In this document: piece by piece, positions 42,704-54,251 of the stretch | Numbering within the stretch: the first letter of the stretch is position 1 | Layout of the letters: each line of letters starts with the position of its first letter | Source of the DNA: Desmodesmus armatus | Lineage: Eukaryota; Chlorophyta; Chlorophyceae; Sphaeropleales; Scenedesmaceae | DNA: 64,000 nucleotides | NCBI GenBank assembly: GCA_007449985.2 | Contig: VIIQ02000180.1 | Span: 27,501-91,500, forward strand | Reading direction: 5' to 3' | The notes under the pieces: model-generated | Told to the model about the DNA's origin: nothing | Databases searched by the model: none | The model's input: only the letters and a program-made list of their open reading frames with translations | Position numbers and translations under genes: made by a program

Positions 42704-45700
42704 TTACACCAGCGCCTGCCACTGCGGTTCCAGCCCAGGCTCCTGCATCATCAGCAACAGCACCTGCCTGCACCCTTCCATACCCACAACCCTCCCTCCC
42801 TGGGTGGTCAGCCACTGCCAGCCACACACCTTCAGCTGCTGCTGCTGCTGGGGCCCAGCAGGGCCAACACTCACAAGCACCTTCTTCAACATCCTGCCAA
42901 ACTGCTGCTTTGCCACCCCATCCCCTACCGCGCCATCAGCCTGCGCCTTGCTCCTGCCACCCCTGCCGCCTTGCGTCTGCGTCCCTGTCACACCACCAGC
43001 GCCACAGAGCATCTGAAGGGCAGCCTGCACTGATGCGCACCACTGTGCCGCTGTCAGGCAGCTGCACAGGGCTTTGGGGTCCAGCTGCACAAACAGCTGC
43101 AGTGCTGCCGCTGCCACGCCACTGTCCTTGTCGCAGAGCTTCTCAGCCAAGCAGCGGATCAGGGCTCGTGCGGTGCTGCTGTTGTGAGGCAGCACGACAT
43201 GCTGCAGCAGCTGCACGGCAGCCCGGCGTGCCTGGATGGAGGGGTCATGGCTGGCACAGTAGAGCAAGCTCTCGACAGAGGTGTCAGACCACAGAAGCAG
43301 CTGCAAGTCGTCCGCATCTGCATGCATGCATGTGCAGCACAGCAGCAACAAGATGTCATGTTTTGGAGGCAATTGCACATCGGTCCACAGTAGAATGGTT
43401 GCGGGCAGGACGGTGTTGTCAGGCCACAGTAGAATGGTTGCGGGCAGGACGGTGTTGTCAGGTGGTATCATTGGAACAAACGACAGTCCACAGCAGATGC
43501 GTCATGTCAAAGCTTTGAAATCACTGTGACAAGTTGACTTGTGTGTGACATCACATTCGCTTTTGTGGCGCTGCTCGCCATCCTGACTCAATCCCACCCT
43601 CCTTCCCCCAGGGATGCCCCCCCCCCCCACTCACTCCTCTCACCTGCGGTCTGCTCTGTGAACTCCTCCACGGCTGCCAGCATGGCTGCCAGCGCTGCAC
43701 ACCTCCACTCAACACTGCAGTTGGCAGCAGGGCGCAGCAGCTCGCCCAAACCAATCAACAACTCATGCACACCGCCAGCCATAGCCCTGCTGCTGCTGCT
43801 GTTGCTGGCAGTGACGCCACTGCTGTCGGCCTCTGCAGCAGATGCGACAGCATACTGCTGGTGCTGCCTCCATCCGAACACCCGCTGCAGCAGCAGTAGG
43901 GCACGGCCCATGGCTGCCTTCTCTGCTTTCTTAGCAGCAGCTGCTGTGCCCTTGTTGAGTCCCCGGCTTACACTCACAGGTGCTACTGGCCCACCTGCCT
44001 CCTCAGCTGCTGCTGCTGCTGTGGCGGCTGCATTCTCAGCAGCTGCCAGCTGCTGCTGGGTGAGGATGTGCAGCCCCCGCGACAGAACTTCAGGCCTGTC
44101 ATAAGTGGCCACCAGAGCTGCATGTCATAAAGGGAGCAAGAACAGACATCAGTGAGCCAAAAATGCAGCGCTTGTCTGTGTGCATGTGCGCATGTATGAC
44201 CTGTGTCCCACTGAAGTGCAATGGCTGCCCATCCAACCGCAATCGCAGGTGGCCTCAGCTAGGCCCTCTTGTAGATACTGCTCTGATAATGTACTCAGAG
44301 ACATGTTATGAGCCTCCTTGCCTGGCTGCCGGGTGAACATGTGTTCCCTTCCCTGCAGTATGCAACGACCACAAACACATATCACCTGCCAGTGCTGTGA
44401 AGGCATCACCCTCTGAAGCGTTCTGAGCCTCTGTGTCTCTCTGCCAGGTGTACTAATGTTCCCTTTCCTGCAGCATGTATCAGTAGCAAAGACGGGTTAC
44501 CTGCCAGTGCTGTGCAGGCATCACCCTCCGCCCAGCACTCCCAGTCATCATCAGTCATGCCTGACTGGGGTGCTGCACTGCCGCCTGAGCACCACCCCTG
44601 TCCTGCTGCTGTTTCAGCTGCAGCGGTCGTACTGGCTGCTCCTGCATGCAAGCTGAGAGACCGCTGAGTCAAGCTGCTGGGGATCCTGCCAGTGCCGCAG
44701 GGGCTGTTGCTTCCATGGCTGTTGCTGGTGGTTTGGTGGGTGTTGGAGGTTGTCGGCCCTGCCAACATGTGCTGCAGCAGCAACATCATGAAGCAGTCAT
44801 ACAAGCTGTCAACAGTGCTGGGCCGGGTCACAGTTGCTGCAGCAGTGCCAGCCCCAAACCCAGCCGCTGCATGCTTGGCAGCCTCTGCAGCAGCAGCAGC
44901 TGCAGCAGCTGGGGTGCTGGCAGCTTCAGCAAACCCACACCAGCCATAGCTGTTCCTCAGCCATAGGCCTGCAGCCTCTGCTAGCTGTTGCCAGGCTGGT
45001 GCTAGCACTCCCACTGTGGCTGCTGTGCCTGCTGCTGAACCACCTGCATTGCTCTGCAGCTGTGGGGCTTCCTGGCTGCCTTCGCCGGTTTCTGCTGCTG
45101 CCGCAGTGGGCCCTGCATGCATGATTGTAAGGGTGCACACCAACATCAGTGGTTGACAGCAACGAGGTGCGTCCGCATGCATTCTGAAGGCTGCTTCTCT
45201 CTCATGAAATTCCCACGCAGGCCGCCAGGCTGTAGATCTGAACGCGTATCACCGGCAGCACCACCCCCACCTGCATGTGCAGGCAGAGTGGACTGCACCA
45301 TAGTGGCAGCCTGCAGGAGGCAACAAACGCCAGCAAAGGCCTCGCCAGCAGTGATGGCAGCAGCAAGGGATGCAACGGGAAAGCTGCAAGCCATGCCGTG
45401 CTGTCCTGGCTGCAGCAGCCGCAGGAGCTGTTGGGCTGGCTGGAGGCTTGAGGTGTCGGTGCTGCTGCTGGTGCTGGTCTCATGCAGGTGTAGGAAGAGC
45501 AGCAGCAAGTTGATGTTGTGGTGTGCAGCTCCCTTGTGGTGTTGCAGGGGGTTGAGGCCGGTCATCTGCCAGAACTTGTGCAGCTGCTGCACAACGGCAG
45601 CAACACCTGCAGGGAGAAGAGAGGCATTCCATCAGATTGCGCAGGCAGCTGCAATGCAATGTGCTTCTTCGTCTCAGGCTGGCAGGAGGTGCATCCAGCA

Positions 45701-46424
45701 CACGGAAGGGGTTGTCTGTGCAGTTCACAACCGCAAGAGCGCTGCGCGGCCTACCTGCAGGGCCCAAGGCCCACAGCCAGCTGAGGTACTGCAGCTCTGG
45801 GCTGCCGCTGGAAGCTTCCTGGTAGGCAGCTGCTGCTGTTGCTGCTGTGCTGGGGTGTGCTGGGGGTCCTGCTGGCGGGTTTCCTTGCAGCGGCCGTGAG
45901 TGGCGGGATGCGTCAACGATACTGGTGTCCTGACTGGCTGACGCTGGTGTCTGCTGCTGCTGCTGTTGGTGTAGATGCTGTGGTTGCTGCAGCCATGAGC
46001 CGGAGAGGCAGCCGGAGGCTGTGTTCCAGAACTCTATGATGGCCAACACCACCTCCTCATCCTCCCAGGAGTAGATGGTCTGCAGGGCTGAGGCAGAAGA
46101 TGCCCAGCAAGCTTCTGCTGCATGAGGTCCTGTTGCTGGGGTGGTGCTTGGCTGGGCATTGGAGGGGCTGGTCTGCGCTGCTGTCTGGCATGGCCTTGTT
46201 TGTGTGACCTCGGGGGCAGACTGAGTTGGCAGCGAGGGCCGCAGGGACTTGAGCAGGGCCCCACATAAGCTGCCTTGTAAGAAAACTCTGACAGGTCCAG
46301 ATTCATTGCTTGCTGGAGCAGTGATGAGTGCAGCAAGACCTGACACCTTGGTGGGTAAAGGCAGAATGTCAAGCTGCCCAACTTGTTCAAACACATCCTG
46401 CAAGCTGAGTGTTAGATCAGCCAT
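42704..46424 (-). CDS. HEAT/ARM-like helical-repeat protein, 901 residues
   Basis: Exons 46424-45755, 45606-45271, 45112-44501, 44117-43644 and 43317-42704 all join in phase 1, and the sum is exactly 902 codons including TAA. From ATG 46424 it reads MADLTLSLQDVFEQVGQLDI. Paired amphipathic helices run throughout: DEEVVLAIIEFWNTASG, VVQQLHKFWQMTGLNPL, NINLLLLFLHLHE, DSLYDCFMMLLLQHML, ATYDRPEVLSRGLHILTQQQ, VESLLYCASHDPSIQARRAA and ARALIRCLAEKLCDKDSGVA. The last two are HEAT-type repeats like those of condensin and importin-type proteins. Poly-Ala and poly-Gln linkers separate the helices. I cannot name the protein; a condensin subunit, an exportin-like or another scaffold is possible. The start lies 372 bases from a divergent gene. 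Confidence 0.7.
43385..43462. repeat. Perfect 39-bp tandem repeat in an intron
   Basis: Two identical 39-base units, each beginning CCACAGTAGAATGG, lie at 43385-43423 and 43424-43462 in the last intron of the HEAT-like gene. Perfect identity points to a recent duplication. Confidence 0.85.
44321..44424 (-). repeat. Ghost copy of exon 3 end and donor, HEAT-like gene
   Basis: CTGCCAGTGCTGTGAAGGCATCACC-like sequence from 44386 repeats the exon 3/donor boundary at 44501 with a 115-base period. Flanking intron sequence (TTCCCTTTCCTGCAG-like) is also repeated. On the coding strand the ghost keeps CACTGGCAG followed by GTGATA, so it has a usable-looking donor. Confidence 0.7.
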
Positions 46425-46796
46425 TATAACTGGAATACTATTCACACGATCATGGTTGGATTGACGATGCCTGCAGCAAATTGTTACAAACATTTCGAAC
46501 GAGATCAAGCGTAACAGGCTGGCAAAGGGTCTGGCTGAACCGCCCAATCGCACCACAGATCCTTGAGCATGCTGTGCGCACCTGTTATGCTATACATCAT
46601 GGCTTTAGCATCTGTTCAACAGGCAGACGTGCTGCCTGTGCTGTGTTCTTTTTCATCACCAGTCAGCAACGCAGCAGCAGCAGAGGCGGGTCATTAGAAA
46701 AACTTCTAGTCATAGGGCTCTCACATCTGGCGCCAGGCACATCAGTCCTTGCCTGCCTGCCCCCTGGACCAAGCAACAGCAACACACACTGTCACC
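46425..46796. promoter_or_regulatory. Divergent promoter region, HEAT-like / ATRIP-like genes
   Basis: The two ATG codons lie 372 bases apart and point away from each other, so both promoters and leaders must fit here. I see no TATA box or named motif. Confidence 0.5.
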
Positions 46797-48779
46797 ATGT
46801 CAGACGACGATGATGTTCCAGATGAGTTGTGGGACATGCTGGATACCATCAGCCATCAGAAGGTAAGCAGAGGTATCATACAGCCCCTGTTAGTGATTCA
46901 GCTTGCTGGACTGTTGCAGCAGTAGTCTAGCAGTGCAATTTGCGTCCCTGGACGTGTTGCCACTGGCAACGGCCTTCTGTTGTGCGCCTGCCTTTGTTTC
47001 TTTATGTTCACAGAACCAGACAGTGTCACAGGCGCCCAACATGTTCCAACAGCAGCAGCAGAGGCCACCACCAGCAGCAGCTCAGGGCTTTGGCGGGTCC
47101 ACAGTCGGCACCAGCAGCAGCACCCAGTGGAGACCAACTCTCATGCAGCAGCTGCCTTTGGCCCCGCCACCAAAGCCACGGTCTCTGGCACAGCAGCTGC
47201 TTGGTGACAACACCAGCACCACCAACACGCTCGGCGCATCCTTGCCACGGCATGTATCTCCATCCGGTTTTCATCCACCATCAATCAGCAGCGTAGACAC
47301 ACAGCAGCGCATCACCCCACCCCCGCAGGTGCAGCAGCAGTACCCGCAGCCCCCATGGGCCTCAACCATGGCGAGCAACGGCACACAGCTCGCACGAGCA
47401 GCTGCCCAGCAACAGCAGCAGCAGCAGCCATGGCCAGGGCAGCAGCAGCAGCCTGCTGCTGGTGGTGCAGGGGCTGCTGCAGTATCCAAGGGCCCAGGTG
47501 GCGGGCTAGGTGCTGGACTAGCGGCAGAGTTGGGGTTGCCTCCCCTGCAGATGGGACCCACTGCTGCAGCTGCAGGAGGTGCCGTTGGTGTATCAACAGC
47601 AGGGACAGCTGCAGTGGGCCCGCAGCAGCAGCAACCACCGCAGCCTGTGCTGGGTGCTGATCAGGTGCTACGGTTACAGCAGGAGGCAGAGCAGCTGAGG
47701 AGCAAGGTAAGCAGTGCTGTGCTGACAGTGGCTGAGCACAGCTGTGCGTACAAGGGCATTGACAAAGCAAGCCGGCAGTTTCTTAAGTCTCCCAAGTCTC
47801 CCAAGGACTGGATTGTGCGGGCACACCCGGCATGCAAGCAAAACAGGTTTGCACCCCTGCTGCTGCAAAGGCCATGTGGATGTGGATGTGGATGTTCTTT
47901 TTCATGTCCATGTTCCTCGGTGCTTCATGGGAATCACAGTCAGCCACACCTCCTGAATTACATTCATGGTGTGCCTGTGCTGCCTCACCATCGCAGCTTG
48001 CCGCAGCAGAGCGGGAGAAGCAGCAGCTGCAGCATGAGCGGCAGCTGATGCAGCAGCGCATGACGGGCCAATCGCAGCACAGCATGGCACAGCACAGGGC
48101 AGCAGACCTGCAAAGACAGGTGAGGCAGTTTCACCTGCAGCACCACGGTTTTTCTGGTTTGTGTCACCTTTTGCTCACTCAAAACCACATTCTTTGTAGC
48201 ATGCTGAGTCCACACACGTAGACTGCTAGCGGCAGTGTCTTCCACTGTGGTGGCCGGTCCAAGTTGACACTAGTGTCAACACAACAAGGCGGCAAAATGC
48301 ATGTGCTGTGCGCATTACTATGTGTGTTTGTGCCCCTGGCCGTGTGTGCAGGTGGCCACATACCAGGAGCGGCTAAGGTTTGCAGAGCAGGAGGCAGCAC
48401 AGGCACAGTCTGCTGCAGCAGAGAAAACAAAGACGGCCAAAGAGGTGAGGCAGAAGCCACACACGCTGACACCCATTCATACATGCCGCATGGGTGCCAG
48501 GCAGCTGCTGCTGCTGCTGCTGCTGGCTGTGCTGCTGTTTACAGTCTGGCTGTTATGCTGCACAGTGTCCATATACTGCGTGTTTGTCCGGCAGCCGCTG
48601 TTGACGACCCCTGCGCACGTTCTCACCCAACATGCATGCAAGTTGTTGCTGGTTGCAAGCACGGTTCCAGGCCTTCGCCTGTACCACTACACACACACAT
48701 GGGCACCCAACCAAGTGTCACGTTATGGATTATACATGTACAGGCTCTGTCGGGCCGCACCTTGAGTATGCTTGCACCC

Positions 48780-48810
<31 letters not shown>

Positions 48811-49043
48811 ACACGTTCTAATCATCAGGCTGAGGCTCAGCTGAAGCAGCTGCAGGATGAGGTCAGGCGCAAGGAAGACGTGCTGCAGCAGCTGCAGGTC
48901 GAACTCGAGCAGGAGAAGCAGCGCACGGAGCGCCTGGCAGCAGCAGCGGCAGGATCCAATGCAGCCAACAGCAACAGCATACAGGCCGCGCCCCCCTTCG
49001 CTTCCCCCAAGGCACCAGGTTCCTCTGGCAGAAAGCGCAGGGG

Positions 49044-49078
<35 letters not shown>

Positions 49079-49222
49079 GCACACCGGGTTTGTCGTCAGC
49101 TGTGAAAGCAGCGCACACCACGCCCCAGCAGCAGCTGCGGCAGCAGCAGATGGCGGCGCTGCTTGGAGCGGCACCTGCCAGTTCTGTCAGCTTTGACTTG
49201 GATATGTATGATGTGGAAGAGG

Positions 49223-49258
<36 letters not shown>

Positions 49259-52200
49259 TGTCGGCTGGACAGGCAGCTGGGGCCTCAGCAGGGCAGACGA
49301 CTCCAGCTTCAGTGGCTAAGAATGGTGCTGCTGCTGCCGCTGCTGTTTCACAACCACCTCAGCAGCAGCAGGGGCAGCAGCAGCAGCAGCAGTTGCGGCA
49401 GCCCGCACAGCAGGAAGCTGTGAAGGCACAGACTCAATCAGCAGTTGCTGCAGACCGACAGCAACGACAGCAAGGCAGTGCAGCAGCAGCGGCACCCCCA
49501 GAACCACAGCAGCAGCAACAAGCGACGTTGAGCAGCACTTTTGCAGGCAGACTGCTGCCAGCTCTGCAGCAAGTGCAGGTGGGTGTGATACTTTGCATGT
49601 GTAGCATCCCCATGTGTTCACAGTGTCATTGAAAGTAACGTGTTTCTGTATCGTGTACACAGTCTGTGCCAGTTGCTTCAACACCTTGCAGGAGCGCTGC
49701 CGTCCCCTCTGCCTCTTCCCCTCCCGCTCCCTCTGCCTCACTGCCTTCCTATACAACCCTCCTGTACAACCCTCTTGCCACTGCTTCCACAATTCAACTG
49801 CTTGCACCTGCAGGCAAGCCCCTCAAAGCTGTCACAGCTGCTTTGGAGCACCTGCCAGCCAGCCATGCAGCAGCTGCTGCAGCCCCTGCCCAGCCAATTA
49901 CTCGGCCTCCACAGTTTGCTTGCAGCAGCAGCACCGGCATCGACACGCACAAACGGCAGCAGCAGCACCAGCAGCAACATCACCCAGGTCATCCCGGCTG
50001 CTCTCTCTGCAGCACAGGAGCAGCTACAGTTGCTGACAGCAGGTGTTGTCAGCAGCGGCAGTGCTCTCATGCTCAGTCTGCTGCAGCTGGGGGCAGCGCT
50101 GCTACCTGACGGTCCAACTGCTGTAAGTGCTGACGGGGCAGCAGGCAGCCGTGATGGTGACACAGCAGCGGCAGCAGCAGCGATGCAGGTGGCTTTCCCC
50201 GCCGGCAGCGACCAGCAGCGGCCACCCAAATGGCTGCTGCTGCCGCAGCAGCAAGCAGCTGAGCTGGATGCTGCTGCTGCTGCTGCTGCTCTCATTGGCA
50301 GTAGCAGCAGTAGGGCTGGGTTGCATGAGCAGCTGGGTGGCCTTGCCCTGTCAGCACAGCAGCAGCAGCCTGGGCAGTTTCTGGTGTTCAGATTAGCACT
50401 AGACCCCAATGTATTGCATGTACTGCCACTTGATTTGGCAGTAGCTGTACTGCAGCTGCTGCAGTACCTAGTCACCCTTGACAGCAGCTGCTTGAGTATG
50501 CTTGCAGCAGAGCTGGGCACAACTGCTAGCCAGCCTAGCAGCAATGGCAGCAGTGGCGGCTGCCTGCATCGGCAGCAGAGCATTAGCAGGCGGGACCAGG
50601 CCGGCAGCAATGGCGGCAGCAGCAGCTTGCAAGGGGGCTCTGGAAGCTCTAGTGGCAGCATGGCTGATTTGCTGGGTCACTGCAGCAGCAGCAGCAGCAG
50701 CAGCAGGGTGCAGCTGGAGTGGTGTCAGGGGCCTCCTTCACATGACTGTGCACGAGCATTGGCCCTCCATGCACAGCAGCAGGCAGGGCGGGGGGTCACC
50801 AGCAGCCAGCTATCAGCAGCAGCAGCTGGGCTATCGTCTTCAGCAAGGGGTGGGTGGAGCTGTGCCAGCTGGCCACCACCTGCTGCTCCATTTGCAGGTT
50901 CATTTGTCACCCCTGGGGCCAACCGTGCTGCTGGTTCTGTTAGCAGTACTGGCCAGCAGCAGCAGCAGCGAGGAGTGACTGCCTTGCTGGCTGACGCAGC
51001 CAGGTGCCACAGCCTGCTGCTGCAGCAAGTCGGTGCTGTGCTGGCTGCAGCAGCAGCTGAGCTGCCTGCCTCCATGCAGGCAGTACTGCTGCCGGCAGCC
51101 CTCTCAGATCAGGGCCTCCTGTTGCTGCTGCTGCAAGCAGAGCCCTGTGCGGCACGGTGTGCTGGGGCGGCACTACTGCAGCAGCTGCTGGGGTGCCCTA
51201 GGGTGGCGGCTGCGTTGGCGGCTGCGCTGTCTGCTGCAGCAGGCTCCAGTGGGAACCAGCAGCAGCAGCAGGGGAGTGATGACGTCATCATGATTGATGT
51301 AACAGACGACCAGGCGGCAGCAGTTGCTGCACTGCAGCCTTTGGATAACAGACAGGGAGCAGCTGCAGCGCGTGGGACATCAGTAAACGGCAACAACAGC
51401 AGCAGGCCTGGCAAGGCTCAGCAGGGAACTGGGGCAGCAGCAGCAGCAGCAGTAGGCAGCAGTGCTCAGCAACAGCAGCAGCAGCAGTTACCGGCGGTGC
51501 CAGGGCAAGTGGTGCAGGAGGTGCTCCTGCAGCTGTTGGAGTGCTTCGGCCATGGTTTGGACGATGCATTCCAAACCTTGCAGCAACCATCCAGGCAGCA
51601 GCAGCAGCAGCTAGGCATCCCTGCTGTGCTGTATGCAACCCAATACAGCAGCAGCAGCAGCAGTGGCCTGCACACACCGCAGAAATCTGGGGTACATGGC
51701 AATATGCAGGCCATTCAGGGTTGGGGTGTGTTTGAGCTGCAGCGGCGGTGCTGTGCCGTGTTTGCTTGCCTACTGCACAGCCGTCAGGAGCTGCTGCTGC
51801 TGTACAGCATGGACCCTCATGCCACTGCAGGTAAGGAGCGGGGTGGTGCGCCATCCTGCCCACCACTTGTGTGTTCACTGCATGTTCATCAAGGAGCGGA
51901 AGGCTGACACATGAGCCCCTACTTTGCCGTCATCAAGAGCCATGCTGGCTGATGCTCAGGATGGGACTACTTCTCCATAATTCTGCACTGTACATGGAAG
52001 CTGGTATGCATTGACGTGCTGTGCCGTGCTGTGCTGTGCTGATCACAGGGTATGGCCTGGCGCAGCGCCTGCTGGTGATGGTGGATGCAGCAGCCTCCCC
52101 AGTTGGAGGAGACCCCTTTGCAGCCCTCACCCCTCAACTCCCCACATCCGCAGCAGCAGCAGCAGGAGGAGGTGAAGGTGGTGGTGGAGGCAGTGTGTGT

Positions 52201-53120
52201 GGCAGCCGCTGCAGCTGGCAGGGGTGCATGGAGCGGCTGAGGTTGGCCCATGAGGGTCTGCTGCTGCTGAGGGCCCTGGTGGCAACACCAGGGGCTGTGG
52301 GTGAGTCATGGGTAGCAGTGTGGGCTGGTCAATGGCGTAGGTTCTTGTGGTGATGAGTGAATGATAAAAGGGGCGTAGGCTGTTTGCTTTGGTGGCAGGA
52401 GGGGGTTGCCAGAGGGATGTGACATAAACAGCGGTATCATTGCTTTCAGGCGAAGTGTTCACTGCTGACTAGGGCTTTTTCGGCGGTGGCGTGGTGCTTT
52501 CCAAACCCGTTGGACCTGCCCACCAGCGCAGAGGGTCGCAGGCTTCTCTTGCTGCAATCAGCTTCTTCGGCAGCAGTAATCAAAGTTTGGTACCTTGACG
52601 ACCACTGACTACATGGTTGTGGTGCAACCCGTGTGTTTGTGCTGCTGCTGCAGGCACCGCCGCTATGGCTGACCTGTCCAGCAACAGCACCTCCCTGCGA
52701 CTCATCATGACTACACGGGCCAAGCTCGCAGAGGTCACTACAGCACTGACAGCAGCAGCAGCAGCATCTCACGGCAGTGGTCTAGCAGGGCAATATAGCT
52801 CAGCCGCCGCCGCTGCTGCTGCCGCCAGCAGCAGCAGCTCTCCTGCAGGGTCAAATTCGTCAGCAGCAGCAGCAGTGACCGCACTGCCTCTGCAGCCTTG
52901 GGCATGGCCTTGGAGCGCCCAGTGTGGTGCCAACAGCAAGGCCAGCAGCAGCAGCAGTGGTGTGGGCGTGGGAGTGGCAGGGGTGTGTGGTCAGCAGGTG
53001 CTGCGTGTGCAGCACCCCCTGCTGCAGTCAGTGCTTCAGGAGATGTCCAACACTGCTGCTAGCATGCACAGGAGGGTGATGATCTACCTTAGGTCGCAGG
53101 AGGCTGCCATGCAGAGCTGA
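46797..53120 (+). CDS. ATRIP-like coiled-coil/helical protein, eight exons
   Basis: Exons 46797-46862, 47014-47706, 47997-48119, 48352-48444, 48829-49578, 49814-51830, 52049-52300 and 52654-53120 all join in phase (0,0,0,0,0,1,1), giving 1,486 residues. The N-terminus is short and acidic (MSDDDDVPDELWDMLDTI), as in RPA-binding tails. A Gln/Pro-rich stretch follows, then a coiled coil over exons 2-5, residues ~240-360 (QVLRLQQEAEQLRSK, AEREKQQLQHERQLMQQ, TYQERLRFAEQEAAQ, LKQLQDEVRRKEDVLQQLQV). A basic patch (GRKRRG) and a long helical region come next (LSQLLWSTCQPAMQQLLQ, LDLAVAVLQLLQYLV, and exon 7 YGLAQRLLVMVDAAAS). Acidic tail, coiled coil and helical body is the layout of ATRIP, the partner of the ATR checkpoint kinase. 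The assignment is by architecture and remains a hypothesis. Confidence 0.6.
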
Positions 53121-54251
53121 CGGGGGATGGGGCAAGAACGTAGATGTGATAGGTGTTCTGTTGTACTTGCAGGCAGTTTTGGTGAATTCTTTATTAGAGC
53201 CTATGCTGATCAGGCAATGTTATTGTGTTCGAGGTTCATTTGTGACTGGTGGCCTCAGCGATTCATCGGGAGGCAGGCAAGTGAGTATGATGCAGTCATG
53301 TAGTGCAGTATTCAGCTTGCATTTGCATGTAGGGTTGGCAGGCCTTCAGTAAGTCCATGAAGGCCTGATCAGGCTGACAGTGTATGGTGGGGTGGAGACC
53401 TCACTGGTGCGCACACGTTTTAGGTCCCGGTCCAGGCCAGAGTCCAAGGAGTGACGGCTGCTGCAGCATCCCCTTGTTGCTGCTTGGTGCATGTTTGGTA
53501 AGGCGATGCCATGGTCCTTGGCTAGCTGAGGTCAGGGCGTGTGGTGACACAGTGCAGTGCTTATGGTTGTTTCATCGCAGTAGGGTCCCACAGTGTGTTA
53601 CACTGTGTGTTACACTGTGTGTTACACTGTGTGGGTTGTTGGGTTGTTGTGGCTGTTGGCTGATTGTAACTCAATTTGCCGACAGTTCAGAGCTGACCTG
53701 ACCTCAACCTTGTCAGGTCAGGTCAGGTCAGGTCCCACAGTGCAGGCTCTGCCGCTTATGCACACTGTTGGCACTCTTGTGCAAGACATTGACACACAAA
53801 CTTGCATGCTTTTGTGGTCTGATGACCTGAAGAGCATGAGGGCCACTGTATTGATGAGCACCGCTACACAAACACAGTGTGCCATAAAGCTGTCCTTCTG
53901 CAGCTCTAACGCGTCTGTACATGCACAAACGGCTGCTTCTGCACTGTATGCTGGTGTTGCTGGCACTAGCTGATGCCTGCAGGCATGGACTGCTAAATTA
54001 GCAGTGCTAATCCCTGCCAGGGAAAATAACAGTGTAAGGGAGTGACCTACCCCTGGGATGAACCTTGAGCCTGCGACACACAATGATACCAATCTGACGC
54101 CGATTTGTTTGGCCAATGCGTTACTGGCTTAAAGCGTAAAGACATCCCAGCTGCAGCTGTCTATCAACAGCTTGATCCAGATCGCCAACTGGGAATGTTC
54201 TCGCAGCACTGATATACAGGGGCGCCGGACGTTGGTTACTGCAACTTCAAG
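53121..54251. other. Spacer with short tandem repeats and a TGTAA signal
   Basis: TGTAA at 53665-53669 may end the ATRIP-like transcript. A 12-base unit (ACACTGTGTGTT) is repeated about three times at 53590-53633, and GGTCA about four times at 53713-53734. No gene is seen. Confidence 0.5.
53560..53640 (+). repeat. Dispersed repeat, copy 1 (other copy at 57463-57535)
   Basis: GGTTGTTTCATCGCAG, then CACAGTGTGTTACACTGTG and GGGTTGTTG, matches GGTTGTTTCATTGCAG, CACAGTGTGTACACTGTG and AGGTTGTTG near 57468. The two copies share order and orientation 3.9 kb apart. In copy 1 the middle unit has expanded. Confidence 0.6.

Noticed and set aside
49663..49813. Exon starting at the ACAG acceptor at 49663 in the ATRIP-like gene
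   Set aside because: It would enter the wrong frame for the long following exon. The acceptor CACCTGCAG at 49813 enters the right frame with phase 0 and has a pyrimidine-rich tract.
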